Shown here: positions 5,312 to 13,352 of the stretch, in pieces | Numbering within the stretch: position 1 is the first letter of the stretch | Layout: the number at the start of each line of letters is the position of its first letter | Assembly: GCA_002441555.1 (NCBI GenBank) | Contig: DJWK01000043.1 | Span: 1 to 16,258, forward strand | Direction of reading: 5' to 3' | Source of the DNA: Thermodesulfobacteriaceae bacterium UBA6232 | GTDB taxonomy: Bacteria; Desulfobacterota; Thermodesulfobacteria; Thermodesulfobacteriales; Thermodesulfobacteriaceae | Length of the DNA stretch: 16,258 nt | The notes under the pieces: generated by a model | What the model was told of the DNA's origin: nothing | Databases searched by the model: none | Seen by the model: the letters and a program-made list of their open reading frames with translations, nothing else | Program-made: the position numbers and the translations under genes

Positions 5312-6619
5312 ATGATAAGGGTTTTAACCTATCCCTCAAAAAGAGGAGAATATTTTCTAAAAAAGCTTCTTTCAAGGGTTGAAGAGTATCCAGCAAAGCT
5401 TGAAAGATATGTTCAGAAAATAGGAAAGGAAGTTAAAAAAGGAGGAGACAGGTCTCTTCTTGAATATACCAAGCGTTTTGACGGAGTAGAGTTAACTCCC
5501 CTTGAGCTAAAAGTTAAGGAAGAGGAAATTGAGAGGGCCTATAAATTCATAGATAAAGAACTTCTTTCTGCTATAAGATATGCTATTCAAAAGATTAAGA
5601 GATTTCACGAAAAGGCCCTTCCTTTAAGCTGGTTTGAGAATTATGAGGAGGGTATAACCCTTGGTCAGCTTGTTAGGCCCGTTGAGAGTGCAGGCCTTTA
5701 TATCCCTGGAGGAAAAGGGGGAGAAACCCCTCTTATCTCCACGGTTTTAATGACAGCGATTCCTGCCAAAATTGCAGGGGTTAAAAGGCTTGTTATGGTT
5801 TCTCCGCCAAGGGCAGATAAAAGTCTTCATCCTGCCCTTCTTTGTGCAGCAAAAGAGGCTGGGGTTGACGAAATTTATAAAGTGGGAGGTCCCTGGAGTA
5901 TCTTTGCCCTTGCCTTTGGAACAGAGTCCATCCCAAAGGTTGATATTATTTGCGGACCAGGAAACATTTATGTAACCCTTGCTAAAAAGCTTGTCTCCTT
6001 TCAGACAGGCATTGACTTTCTTGCTGGTCCCAGTGAGGTTTTAATTATCGCGGATGAAAAGGCCAATCCTGAATTTGTGGTCTGGGATCTTCTTGCTCAG
6101 GCTGAACACGATCCCATGAGTTTAAGTATCTTGATTACACATTCCAAAAAACTCCTAAGAGAAGTGAAAAATCTTCTCCCAGAGGCTCTAAAAAAAGGCT
6201 TTAGAAGTGAGATTGCCAAAGAGGCTTTGAAAAACCGAGGAGCCCTAATCTTGGTTAAATCCCTTGAAACGGCCTTTGAACTATCCAATCGCATTGCCCC
6301 TGAACATCTTGAGATAATGACAGAAAATCCTGAAGAGTATCTACCCCTTGTGAAAAATGCAGGAGCAGTATTTCTCGGCTCTTATACCCCTGAAGCTGTG
6401 GGAGATTACATAGCGGGTCCCAATCATGTATTGCCCACCATGGGGCTTTCTCGCTTTACAAGCAGCCTTTCTGCAGAAAAGTTTTTGAAAAAAATTAATT
6501 TCGTGAAGTATTCCAGAGAGGCCTTGCACAAAGAGGGAGCTTTGGTTATCAAACTTGCTGAAGAGGAGAATCTTCCTTCTCATGCAGAGGCAGTAAGAAT
6601 TAGAATAAAGGGGGAGTAA
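5312..6619 (+). CDS. hisD: Histidinol dehydrogenase
   Basis: The 435-residue enzyme carries out the last two steps of histidine synthesis, oxidising L-histidinol to L-histidine with two NAD+. The zinc and catalytic residues are all present: Gln263 and His266 (LLAQAEHDP), Glu331-His332 (NRIAPEHLE), Asp365 (GDYIAGPNHVLPT) and His424 (LPSHAEAVR). Tyr130 (GLYIPGG) matches a known NAD-contact Tyr. Two departures stand out: PGGKGGETPLIST is about 3 residues longer than the E. coli loop, and the usual VGGAQAI motif is VGGPWSI, placing Trp195 where an NAD-contacting Gln normally sits. I recall a similar form in Desulfovibrio-type HisDs. The ATG at 5312 lies 1 nt after the purL stop; an upstream TTG at 5297 is possible but would overlap purL. 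No clear Shine-Dalgarno sequence, so translation is probably coupled to purL. Confidence 0.95.
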   Translation: MIRVLTYPSKRGEYFLKKLLSRVEEYPAKLERYVQKIGKEVKKGGDRSLLEYTKRFDGVELTPLELKVKEEEIERAYKFIDKELLSAIRYAIQKIKRFHEKALPLSWFENYEEGITLGQLVRPVESAGLYIPGGKGGETPLISTVLMTAIPAKIAGVKRLVMVSPPRADKSLHPALLCAAKEAGVDEIYKVGGPWSIFALAFGTESIPKVDIICGPGNIYVTLAKKLVSFQTGIDFLAGPSEVLIIADEKANPEFVVWDLLAQAEHDPMSLSILITHSKKLLREVKNLLPEALKKGFRSEIAKEALKNRGALILVKSLETAFELSNRIAPEHLEIMTENPEEYLPLVKNAGAVFLGSYTPEAVGDYIAGPNHVLPTMGLSRFTSSLSAEKFLKKINFVKYSREALHKEGALVIKLAEEENLPSHAEAVRIRIKGE

Positions 6620-6621
6620 AA

Positions 6622-7971
6622 ATGAAAGAGTATTGTAATCCCCTTGAATTTGCAGAGGAAATCCTTGAAGATATTGAGACAAAAATAGAAAATCTCGGGC
6701 CAGCTAAGATTCCAAGCCCTGTCAAACTTCCTTCTCAGTGTTTTGTAAGTGATGAGCACAGGGTGACCTTAAGGGTCAACTACAGTTATTTAAAGGAGAA
6801 TCTCAAAGAGGGAAAAGAGGTTCCCTCTCTTGAACTTGCAGGGCCAAGGCCTTATATCTATTTTGATCCCTCTAAAACCAAGGCAGGCATTGTAACCTGC
6901 GGGGGGCTTTGTCCCGGAATTAACGATGTTATTAGAAGCATTGTGATGACCCTCTATTATTCCTACGGGGTTGATAAAATCATAGGCTTTCAATACGGAC
7001 TTCAGGGATTTATTCCCAAATATGGACACCCTGTGGTTGAGCTCACTCCTGAAGTGGTAAAGGATATTCATACTATGGGTGGGACCTTTCTTGGCACCTC
7101 AAGAGGGCATCAGCCCATTGATGAAATAGTTGATACCCTTGAAAGGCTTAATATTCAAATACTTTTCATGATAGGAGGAGATGGTACTTTCAGGGCTGCC
7201 AATAAAATCAAGGAAGAGATTGACAAAAGGGGCTTAAAGATAGCGATCGTTGCCATTCCAAAGACCATTGATAATGATATCTGGCTTGTTTCCAAAACCT
7301 TTGGATTTGATACTGCTGTTGAGCTTGCCTGTGAGGCTATAAGATGTGCCCATACTGAGGCAAGGGCTGTGCCTTACGGAATTGGCCTTGTAAAGCTTAT
7401 GGGAAGGCATTCTGGATTTATTGCCGCAGCTGCAACCCTTGCCACTAAAGAGGTTAATTTTTGTTTGGTTCCAGAGGTAGATTTTGATCTTGATGGAGAA
7501 AAGGGACTTCTTGCTGAACTTGAAAGAAGGCTTATTGCAAGAAAGCATGCCGTTATTGTGGTAGCAGAAGGGGCTGGCCAGAAATATGTGCAAAAGGATC
7601 CACCTGAATATGATGCCTCAGGAAATATCAAACTGGGAGATATCGGAAAATTTTTAAAGGATAAAATTGCAGAGTATTTCAAAGAGAAGGGACTTGAAGT
7701 GGTCATTCGGTATATTGATCCCAGTTATATTATAAGAAGTGTGCCTGCTAATGTGGAAGACCGCATTTATTGTGGCTTTCTCGGGCAATATGCCGTTCAT
7801 GCAGCGATGGCAGGGAAAACAGGCCTTATGATAAGTTATCTTAACGAACAATTTGTCCATGTTCCTCTAAAGGAGGCTGTAAAGAAAAGAAAACAGATTA
7901 ATCCCCACAGCAGATTTTGGCTTTCTGTGCTTGAATCAACTGGGCAAAGCAATCTTAAAAACTCTCCATGA
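6622..7971 (+). CDS. 6-phosphofructokinase, group III family, predicted ATP-dependent
   Basis: This 449-residue protein phosphorylates fructose 6-phosphate to the 1,6-bisphosphate in glycolysis. A roughly 85-residue N-terminal extension precedes the fold, which starts at GIVTCGGLCPGIND (89-102). GGDGT lies at 185-189, PKTIDND at 213-219 (catalytic Asp217) and MGRHSG at 260-265. The length and long N-terminus match the plant PFK / Treponema TP0108 group rather than the 320-residue E. coli PfkA. Gly188 in GGDGT is the ATP-type residue (PPi enzymes have Asp), while Lys214 in PKT is the residue shared with PPi enzymes. ATP use is therefore predicted but not certain. A strong ribosome binding site (GGGGGAG, 6610-6616) overlaps the end of hisD; the stop overlaps the ftsH start as ATGA. 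Confidence 0.9.
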   Translation: MKEYCNPLEFAEEILEDIETKIENLGPAKIPSPVKLPSQCFVSDEHRVTLRVNYSYLKENLKEGKEVPSLELAGPRPYIYFDPSKTKAGIVTCGGLCPGINDVIRSIVMTLYYSYGVDKIIGFQYGLQGFIPKYGHPVVELTPEVVKDIHTMGGTFLGTSRGHQPIDEIVDTLERLNIQILFMIGGDGTFRAANKIKEEIDKRGLKIAIVAIPKTIDNDIWLVSKTFGFDTAVELACEAIRCAHTEARAVPYGIGLVKLMGRHSGFIAAAATLATKEVNFCLVPEVDFDLDGEKGLLAELERRLIARKHAVIVVAEGAGQKYVQKDPPEYDASGNIKLGDIGKFLKDKIAEYFKEKGLEVVIRYIDPSYIIRSVPANVEDRIYCGFLGQYAVHAAMAGKTGLMISYLNEQFVHVPLKEAVKKRKQINPHSRFWLSVLESTGQSNLKNSP

Positions 7972-9794
7972 AAAGATTTAATCGTTTTTTCCCCTTTTTA
8001 TTGATTTTCTTTTTTCTTTTTCTTGGAGTTTATCTTTATAATGTTGGTATATCAAGGATAGAAACTCTCACTTATTACGAATTTAAAACCCTTCTTAAAG
8101 AAGGACAGGTTGATCGCATTATTATTAAAAAAAATGAAATCACTGGAAAATTCAGAGAAGGCGCGCAAGAAACCCTCCATAACATAAGGGGAACCCCTGT
8201 AAAACTACCACAGTATTTTAAAGTCTATAAAGCAGAAGATCCTGAACTCATAAAACTTCTTGAAAGTAAAAATATAAATTTTGAAGTTAAGCCTGACGGG
8301 ACATTCTGGATTAATCTTCTTTCCTGGGTATTGCCTGTTTTATTACTTATTTTTTTCTGGATCTTTCTCTTTAGAAGGTTTGTTTCCCCAGAGAGCGGAA
8401 TTATGAGTGTGGGAAAAAGCAGGGCCAAAATTTATGTGGAAAATGAAATAAATGTGACCTTTAACGATGTGGCAGGAGTTGATGAGGCAGTAGAGGAGCT
8501 AAAGGAGATTATTGAGTTTTTAAAAAATCCCCTAAAGTTTGTGGCTCTTGGTGCAAAAATTCCAAAGGGGGTTTTGCTGGTTGGCCCTCCTGGAACTGGA
8601 AAGACTTTGCTTGCAAGGGCCATTGCTGGTGAGGCAGGAGTTCCCTTTATTTCCATTTCGGGATCTTCCTTTGTTGAGATGTTTGTAGGTGTGGGAGCAG
8701 CCCGTGTTAGAGACCTCTTTTCCCAGGCTGAGAAAATGGCTCCCTGTATCATCTTTATTGATGAAATTGATGCCGTTGGAAGAGTTAGAGGACTTTCTCC
8801 CGCAGGTGGAACCGAAGAAAGGGAGCATACTTTAACCCAGCTTTTAACCGAGATGGATGGTTTTGACCCCAAAAAGGGGGTTATAATCATTGCTGCAACC
8901 AATCGTCCGGAAATCCTTGATCCAGCCCTTTTAAGACCGGGAAGATTTGACAGGGTGGTGGTAGTAGATAGACCCGATCTTAAAGGACGAGAGGCCATTT
9001 TGAGGCTTCACACAAGAAACATTAAACTTGCCCCAAATGTGGATCTCAAAGTAATTGCTGCAAGAACACCTGGAATGGTTGGGGCAGATCTTGCAAACAT
9101 AGTTAATGAGGCTGCCCTTCTTGCAGCAAGAAAGGGAAAGCAGGCTGTTGAAATGGAGGATTTTGAAGAGGCCATAGACAGGGTTATTGCTGGACTCGCA
9201 AGAAAGAGCAGATACTTAAGCCCCGAAGAAAAAAGGCGGATTGCCTATCATGAAGCAGGCCATGCAATTGTTGCCTCAGTTCTTACCCCTAAGGAAAAGG
9301 TTCACAGGGTTTCCATTATTCCAAGAGGAATTGCAGCCCTTGGTTATACCCTTCAACTTCCCGAAGAAGAAAGGTATCTCCTAACCAAGGAAGAGCTTCT
9401 TGCTAAAATATCTGTCCTTTTTGGAGGAAGAGTTGCTGAGGAGCTCGTTTTCAATGAGGTATCCACAGGAGCTCAAAATGACCTTGAGAAGGCAACAGAA
9501 ATTGCAAGGGCTATGGTTATGGATTATGGAATGAGTGAAACCTTAGGGCCTCAAACTTTTCGTAAAAGGGAATCCCTTTTTCTTGATATTCCTTTTAAGG
9601 AAAGGGAACTTGTTTCTGAAGAAACAGCAAGGCTCATTGACCAAGAAATTGCCAAAATTCTTAAAAATTGCTATGATAAAGCAAAGGGCATTATTAAAGA
9701 AAGAAAAGATAAATTGGAAAGGCTTGTTGAGTCTCTTCTTCAAAAGGAAGTTCTTGAGGGTGAAGAGCTTGAGAAAATCCTTTACGAAAAATAA
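7968..9794 (+). CDS. ftsH: ATP-dependent zinc metalloprotease FtsH
   Basis: This 608-residue inner-membrane AAA+ protease degrades misfolded membrane proteins and short-lived regulators. TM1 is at about 7-25 and TM2 at about 113-135, flanking a periplasmic domain of about 85 residues. The AAA module has Walker A GPPGTGKT (206-213), pore loop FVEMFVGVGA (235-244), Walker B IIFIDEID (261-268) and arginine fingers in the second region of homology (RPGRFDR, 323-329). The protease has HEAGH (428-432), and the third zinc ligand is probably Asp505 in GAQNDLEKAT. Length is normal for the family. The ATG overlaps the phosphofructokinase stop (ATGA), so translation is coupled. The C-terminal tail (after about residue 590) is short. 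All catalytic residues are intact. Confidence 0.97.
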   Translation: MKRFNRFFPFLLIFFFLFLGVYLYNVGISRIETLTYYEFKTLLKEGQVDRIIIKKNEITGKFREGAQETLHNIRGTPVKLPQYFKVYKAEDPELIKLLESKNINFEVKPDGTFWINLLSWVLPVLLLIFFWIFLFRRFVSPESGIMSVGKSRAKIYVENEINVTFNDVAGVDEAVEELKEIIEFLKNPLKFVALGAKIPKGVLLVGPPGTGKTLLARAIAGEAGVPFISISGSSFVEMFVGVGAARVRDLFSQAEKMAPCIIFIDEIDAVGRVRGLSPAGGTEEREHTLTQLLTEMDGFDPKKGVIIIAATNRPEILDPALLRPGRFDRVVVVDRPDLKGREAILRLHTRNIKLAPNVDLKVIAARTPGMVGADLANIVNEAALLAARKGKQAVEMEDFEEAIDRVIAGLARKSRYLSPEEKRRIAYHEAGHAIVASVLTPKEKVHRVSIIPRGIAALGYTLQLPEEERYLLTKEELLAKISVLFGGRVAEELVFNEVSTGAQNDLEKATEIARAMVMDYGMSETLGPQTFRKRESLFLDIPFKERELVSEETARLIDQEIAKILKNCYDKAKGIIKERKDKLERLVESLLQKEVLEGEELEKILYEK

Positions 9795-9812
9795 GCCCCT
9801 GGGAGGAATTAA

Positions 9813-11456
9813 ATGCCTTTAATTTTGAGTTTAATTTTTATTTTTCTTTTGATAACCCCGCTCTATGGAGATATCTCTTCAAAGGTTTTAGAGGATTTAA
9901 AAAAGGACTTTGAGCCTCTGAATGCCTTAGTTATTGGAATTGAAGGAAACGAAGTTATCCTTGACAAAGGAAGGGCTCAAGGCGTAAAACCAAAGGATAT
10001 TTTTACGGTTTATAAAAAGGTTAAAAAAATTGTTCATCCTGAAACTAAAGAAAGCCTTGGGTTTTTAAAGGAACCCGTTGGAAAAATTGAAGTTTTAAGG
10101 GTTGAGGAAAATTTTTCCACAGCAAGAATTCTTTCCAAAAAAGAGGATTTTCCTGTTCCTGCTCATGCAAGAAAAAATGCTGATTTAAAAATCCTTATAG
10201 TATCTGATGGAGTGCTTCCTGATGAAAGCCTTTTTATAACCCTTAAAAATCTTTTGCCTGAAAGCGAGGTTATTTTTGACCCCTATCTTAAGTTTTCTCA
10301 ACTGAGTGCCCCTGATCTACATGCCCAAAAAATTGACTTAGTCCTTGCGGTAGGCCCACGCTATATCAAGGTTTATAATGCCTATCTTGATCTTGTAAGA
10401 GCCTATGGAAGTCCCTTTCCGAGCAAAACAGTTGCTCTCGCTGAACCAACAAAGCCATCTACCTCTTTAGAATTCCCCTTTTCACCTGAGATAAAACAAA
10501 AAACCCTTCTTGGAAAAATGCCTGGAGAGGTTATCCAGGCTGAAATAACAGATCTTGACGGAGACGGAAACCTTGATCTGGTTTATTTTACACCAGAGGA
10601 GCTTATGGCTGTCCAGATAAAAGGAGGTCTTCTTGCAAAGTATAAGCCAGAAAAAGGAGAAATTATATCCCTTTCTGTGGGGCCTTCAGGATGGGTGGCT
10701 GTTAACATTTATCAAAAAAATGTAGGGCTTCGCAGTGAAATTTTGAAATATACTAATGGTGCCTTTCAGCCAGTTTTAAAAAATCTCAATCTGATTCTTC
10801 AGTTTGTAGATTATGCTGGAACAGGCCAAAAGGATACCCTTCTTGCCCAAACTTTTGATCCCGATACCTTTTTTGGAAAGGAGGTTTATATCGTAAAAAG
10901 AGAGGGGAATGCCCTTCGGTATGCCCAAAAAATTGAGGTACCTCAAGGTTTTCGCCTTATAGGCTCAAATTATGTTGACCTTGACGGTGACGGAGTAAGG
11001 GAACTTCTCACCTTTCTTGAAGATGGAAGGCTTGCTATTTATAAAGGCCACGAACTTGTATATTCAACTCCCTTTTCAGCAGCCAAACATTTTTATATTA
11101 AAACTCTCTCCTTAGGAAAGCCTGGGCAGGAGACCATCAAGGCCTTAATTGTGCCTATTATTAGCCCTCTTGTTGGAGATTTGAACGGTGATGGAAGGAA
11201 AGACCTTATCTTTGTTAAAGCGGAGTTTCCCCTTGAAAGGGTTGCCGAAGAATTAAAAAACCTTCCCTTAAATCAAGGGCACTTTCAGTTTTATTTTCTT
11301 TCCTATCAGGGCACCTATTATTTCAGAGCCCTAAATCTCGAAGAAAACGGAGTTCTTTCTGGACTTGGCTTTTCTGGAAAAAATTTATTTTATCTTGTAA
11401 CCAAAGGAATTTATCCGGGAAAAACTGAAACCGAGCTTTACTCTATTTTATACTGA
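9813..11456 (+). CDS. Exported protein with FlgT_C-like domain and VCBS/FG-GAP-type repeats
   Basis: I cannot assign a function. The 547-residue protein starts with a signal peptide (1-19, cleavage probably after LYG), so it acts in the periplasm or outer envelope. Residues about 35-108 (VILDKGRAQGVKPKDIFTVY, then HPETKESLGF and GKIEVLRVEE) resemble the C-terminal domain of FlgT-like envelope proteins. The rest looks like a beta-propeller: three acidic Ca2+-type motifs, DLDGDGNLDL (247), DLDGDGVREL (389) and DLNGDGRKDL (456), each followed by hydrophobic strands as in FG-GAP/VCBS repeats. A clear ribosome binding site (GGGAGG, 9801-9806) lies 19 nt after ftsH, so it is the last gene of the purL operon. 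Its 3' end overlaps that of the opposing ahbB gene by 19 nt. No terminator hairpin is visible between them. Confidence 0.75.
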   Translation: MPLILSLIFIFLLITPLYGDISSKVLEDLKKDFEPLNALVIGIEGNEVILDKGRAQGVKPKDIFTVYKKVKKIVHPETKESLGFLKEPVGKIEVLRVEENFSTARILSKKEDFPVPAHARKNADLKILIVSDGVLPDESLFITLKNLLPESEVIFDPYLKFSQLSAPDLHAQKIDLVLAVGPRYIKVYNAYLDLVRAYGSPFPSKTVALAEPTKPSTSLEFPFSPEIKQKTLLGKMPGEVIQAEITDLDGDGNLDLVYFTPEELMAVQIKGGLLAKYKPEKGEIISLSVGPSGWVAVNIYQKNVGLRSEILKYTNGAFQPVLKNLNLILQFVDYAGTGQKDTLLAQTFDPDTFFGKEVYIVKREGNALRYAQKIEVPQGFRLIGSNYVDLDGDGVRELLTFLEDGRLAIYKGHELVYSTPFSAAKHFYIKTLSLGKPGQETIKALIVPIISPLVGDLNGDGRKDLIFVKAEFPLERVAEELKNLPLNQGHFQFYFLSYQGTYYFRALNLEENGVLSGLGFSGKNLFYLVTKGIYPGKTETELYSILY

Positions 11457-11920
11457 GCATGTTTTCTTCGGATTTCTTTTACTGTAAAGAGAATTTCATA
11501 ATCTTTGAGATTTAGTTCTTTTGCTGCCTCTTTAATAAGGGCCTTAAGTTCTTCTTTGGTTTTGGCATGACACATGGTGTAAAAATTATAGGGCCAATCT
11601 GGATAGGTCTTTCTTACATAACAGTGTGAAACATAGGGCTTTTCGGAAAACCATTTCCCAACCTCGTCAATTCTTTCTTCAGGAACCTTCCAAGCAACCA
11701 TGGCATTTCCTTCATAACCAGCAAGATTGTGTCTAAGAGTTGCTCCAAGCCTTCTTATAACCTTTTTTTCAAGAAGACCCTTTATGGCATAAATAACCTC
11801 CTCTTGAGTAACCCCAAGATTTTTGGCCATCTCCTCATAGGGGCGCTCAACAAGGGGAATTCCCTCAATAAGAGCCTTTAAAACCCTTTTCTCAAGCTGA
11901 GATAAATTTTCAAGGCTCAT
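11438..11920 (-). CDS. ahbB: Lrp/AsnC-like protein, probable siroheme decarboxylase subunit
   Basis: The 160-residue protein begins with a winged helix-turn-helix (about 5-60: LSQLEKRVLKALIEG, then YEEMAKNLGVTQEEVIYAIK) and continues as an AsnC-type ligand domain. Details match AhbA/AhbB and the NirD/L/G/H family rather than true Lrp: RRLGATLRHNLAGYEGNAMVAW (57-78), VSHCYVR (97-103), DWPYNFYTMCHAKTKEE and a C-terminal KEIRRKHAQY. These enzymes decarboxylate siroheme to 12,18-didecarboxysiroheme on the alternative haem pathway of sulfate reducers and archaea. The AhbA/AhbB pair is usually adjacent, but only one copy is here, so its partner must lie elsewhere. The AhbB rather than AhbA assignment is tentative. 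The ATG overlaps the queF stop by 4 nt (ATGA), indicating co-translation. Confidence 0.8.
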   Translation of the reverse strand: MSLENLSQLEKRVLKALIEGIPLVERPYEEMAKNLGVTQEEVIYAIKGLLEKKVIRRLGATLRHNLAGYEGNAMVAWKVPEERIDEVGKWFSEKPYVSHCYVRKTYPDWPYNFYTMCHAKTKEELKALIKEAAKELNLKDYEILFTVKEIRRKHAQYKIE

Positions 11921-12294
11921 TCTTTTTCCCTTTCAACGGTTATCACCGTGTGTACATTACCCCGTGGATGAAAATCTCCTATAACCTTCAATCTTCTTGG
12001 TTTTAAAAGATCCCAGAGAGCATCAAAAATTTCGTTGGTTGCTGCTTCATGGGAGATATAACGATTTCTAAATTTATTCAGCCAGAGTTTAAGGGACCGA
12101 AGCTCAACAATATACTTATCTGGAATGTAAGAAATTTTAATTACTGCAAAATCAGGATAACCAGAGCGGGGGCAAAGGCAGGTAAATTCTGGAAAGGTTA
12201 TTTCAATAAGATAATCCCTATCAGGATAGGGATTTTCCCAGGCCTCAAGCTCAGCCTCTTCAATAGCCCTCTCCCCATATTTCTTTTCTGTCAT
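11917..12294 (-). CDS. queF: NADPH-dependent preQ0 reductase (7-cyano-7-deazaguanine reductase)
   Basis: This 125-residue single-domain enzyme reduces the nitrile of preQ0 to the amine preQ1, a step of queuosine tRNA modification. The nucleophile is Cys41 in LCPRSGYPDFA, with catalytic Asp48. The NADPH motif ELRSLKLWLNKFRN (64-77) has the QueF-specific E-(S/L)-K-(S/A)-x-K-x(Y/W) form, and His82-Glu83 (ISHEAA) matches the substrate-binding HE pair. Its length is that of the unimodular class, slightly shorter than B. subtilis QueF (165). A ribosome binding site GAGGTGA (12304-12298) and an extended -10 promoter precede it. ahbB follows with a 4-nt overlap. Confidence 0.95.
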   Translation of the reverse strand: MTEKKYGERAIEEAELEAWENPYPDRDYLIEITFPEFTCLCPRSGYPDFAVIKISYIPDKYIVELRSLKLWLNKFRNRYISHEAATNEIFDALWDLLKPRRLKVIGDFHPRGNVHTVITVEREKE

Positions 12295-12319
12295 TTTTCA
12301 CCTCTTCTCTTTTATCTCT

Positions 12320-12328
12320 ATTCTACCA
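12320..12328 (-). promoter_or_regulatory. Extended -10 promoter of queF-ahbB
   Basis: On the minus strand TGGTAGAAT fits the extended -10 pattern (TGn then TATAAT, 5/6). The upstream -35 match is weak (TTCTTA at 17 nt), as is usual for extended -10 promoters. Transcription would start about 12313, just before the GAGGTGA ribosome binding site. It gives queF-ahbB its own start separate from the deacylase gene. Confidence 0.5.
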
Positions 12329-12362
12329 TATCCAAAATAACATAAGAACTCAAAAATTTAAT

Positions 12363-13352
12363 TTATTTGCGAATATTTCTGAAAACTCTGTTAAGATTAC
12401 TTAAAGTTTTTGCTGCTAACTCAATATCCTTAATTTTAATATATTCTTCTTCAGTGTGACATTTAGTAAGATCTCCAGGGCCCCAAACTACCACATCAAA
12501 GCGCTCCTTAAGATTTAATGCATCCGTCCAAGACTTCATCTCCGTATATCTCACAGGAAGCCCACTTTGTCTTAAAGCCTCCTCTAAGAGATAATTTATC
12601 TCTTTACTGACATAACCTTCATAAAGATGATCCAGCTCAATTTTCCCGTATTCCTTCAAAAATTCAAGGTTTTTTAAATACTCCTCAAGTTTTTCTTCAG
12701 GATGAAGAAAAATCTCAATCTTTGCCTTACATTTTGCGGGTATTACATAGAGGTCATCCCCTGCCTCAATCCTTAAAGGATTTATTTTAAAGCCCCTTTC
12801 AAGGAGTTTTTGATAAAGTTGAAAGAAAAGATGTATAGCATTCAAGCCCTCTTCAGGATATGCTCCATGGGCCTCCTTTCCGAAGATTTCCACATAAAGT
12901 TCAAAGTTTCCATAATGTCTTGAGGCAATTTTTAAATCCGTTGGCTCCATAACAATGGCATATTTTCCATTATCTATCTGACTAACAAATTCCTTGGAAC
13001 CAAGGCCATCTTCCTCCTCATCGCAGAAAAAGGCAAGGGTATAATCAAGCCCCTCTTCAGCAGAAAGAAGCATTGCAGCTACACTTCCCTTGGCATCACA
13101 AACCCCTGTTCCATAGGCATAATCCCCATTCCAGGAAAAGGGCCTTCTAATAGAAACAGTGTCCAAGTGTGTGGCAACAATCAGTTCTCTTTGCCCTTTG
13201 GTTGCAAGGAAATGTTCTCCTTCATAAAGCTCGTACCCAAGATTTTTAAGATATTCCCTAACAAAGGCACGAATCTCCCCCTCTTTTTTGCTGAGAGATT
13301 CAATCTCAACCAAGGTCTTCAGGAGTTCAAGGATTTTATCATGCGCAACCAT
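12363..13352 (-). CDS. M20-family zinc deacylase/aminoacylase (ArgE/DapE/LysK type)
   Basis: This 329-residue metalloenzyme hydrolyses an N-acyl amino acid or related amide. The co-catalytic zinc set is complete: His62 and Asp64 (ATHLDTV), bridging Asp86 (GTGVCDAKGS), catalytic Glu112 with zinc ligand Glu113 (CDEEEDGLGS), Glu136 (VMEPTD) and His299 (KCHTEEEY). A dimerisation-domain segment, FGKEAHGAYPEEGLNAI (158-174), carries the conserved His that completes the partner active site in related enzymes. The substrate cannot be read from sequence: acetylornithine, acetyl- or LysW-lysine, and succinyl-diaminopimelate are the family options. The ATG at 13352 has GGGGAAA before it. A TTG three codons upstream is less likely. 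Its first 34 nt overlap the end of the GNAT gene in another frame, suggesting co-expression. Confidence 0.85.
   Translation of the reverse strand: MVAHDKILELLKTLVEIESLSKKEGEIRAFVREYLKNLGYELYEGEHFLATKGQRELIVATHLDTVSIRRPFSWNGDYAYGTGVCDAKGSVAAMLLSAEEGLDYTLAFFCDEEEDGLGSKEFVSQIDNGKYAIVMEPTDLKIASRHYGNFELYVEIFGKEAHGAYPEEGLNAIHLFFQLYQKLLERGFKINPLRIEAGDDLYVIPAKCKAKIEIFLHPEEKLEEYLKNLEFLKEYGKIELDHLYEGYVSKEINYLLEEALRQSGLPVRYTEMKSWTDALNLKERFDVVVWGPGDLTKCHTEEEYIKIKDIELAAKTLSNLNRVFRNIRK

Noticed and set aside
8432..8998. A 188-residue minus-strand frame inside ftsH
   Set aside because: It mirrors the conserved AAA module and is Ser/Pro-rich low-complexity, as expected for an antisense shadow.
12049..12345. 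A 98-residue plus-strand frame opposite queF
   Set aside because: It lies antisense to a firmly identified gene with all catalytic residues, has no ribosome binding site and no domain features.
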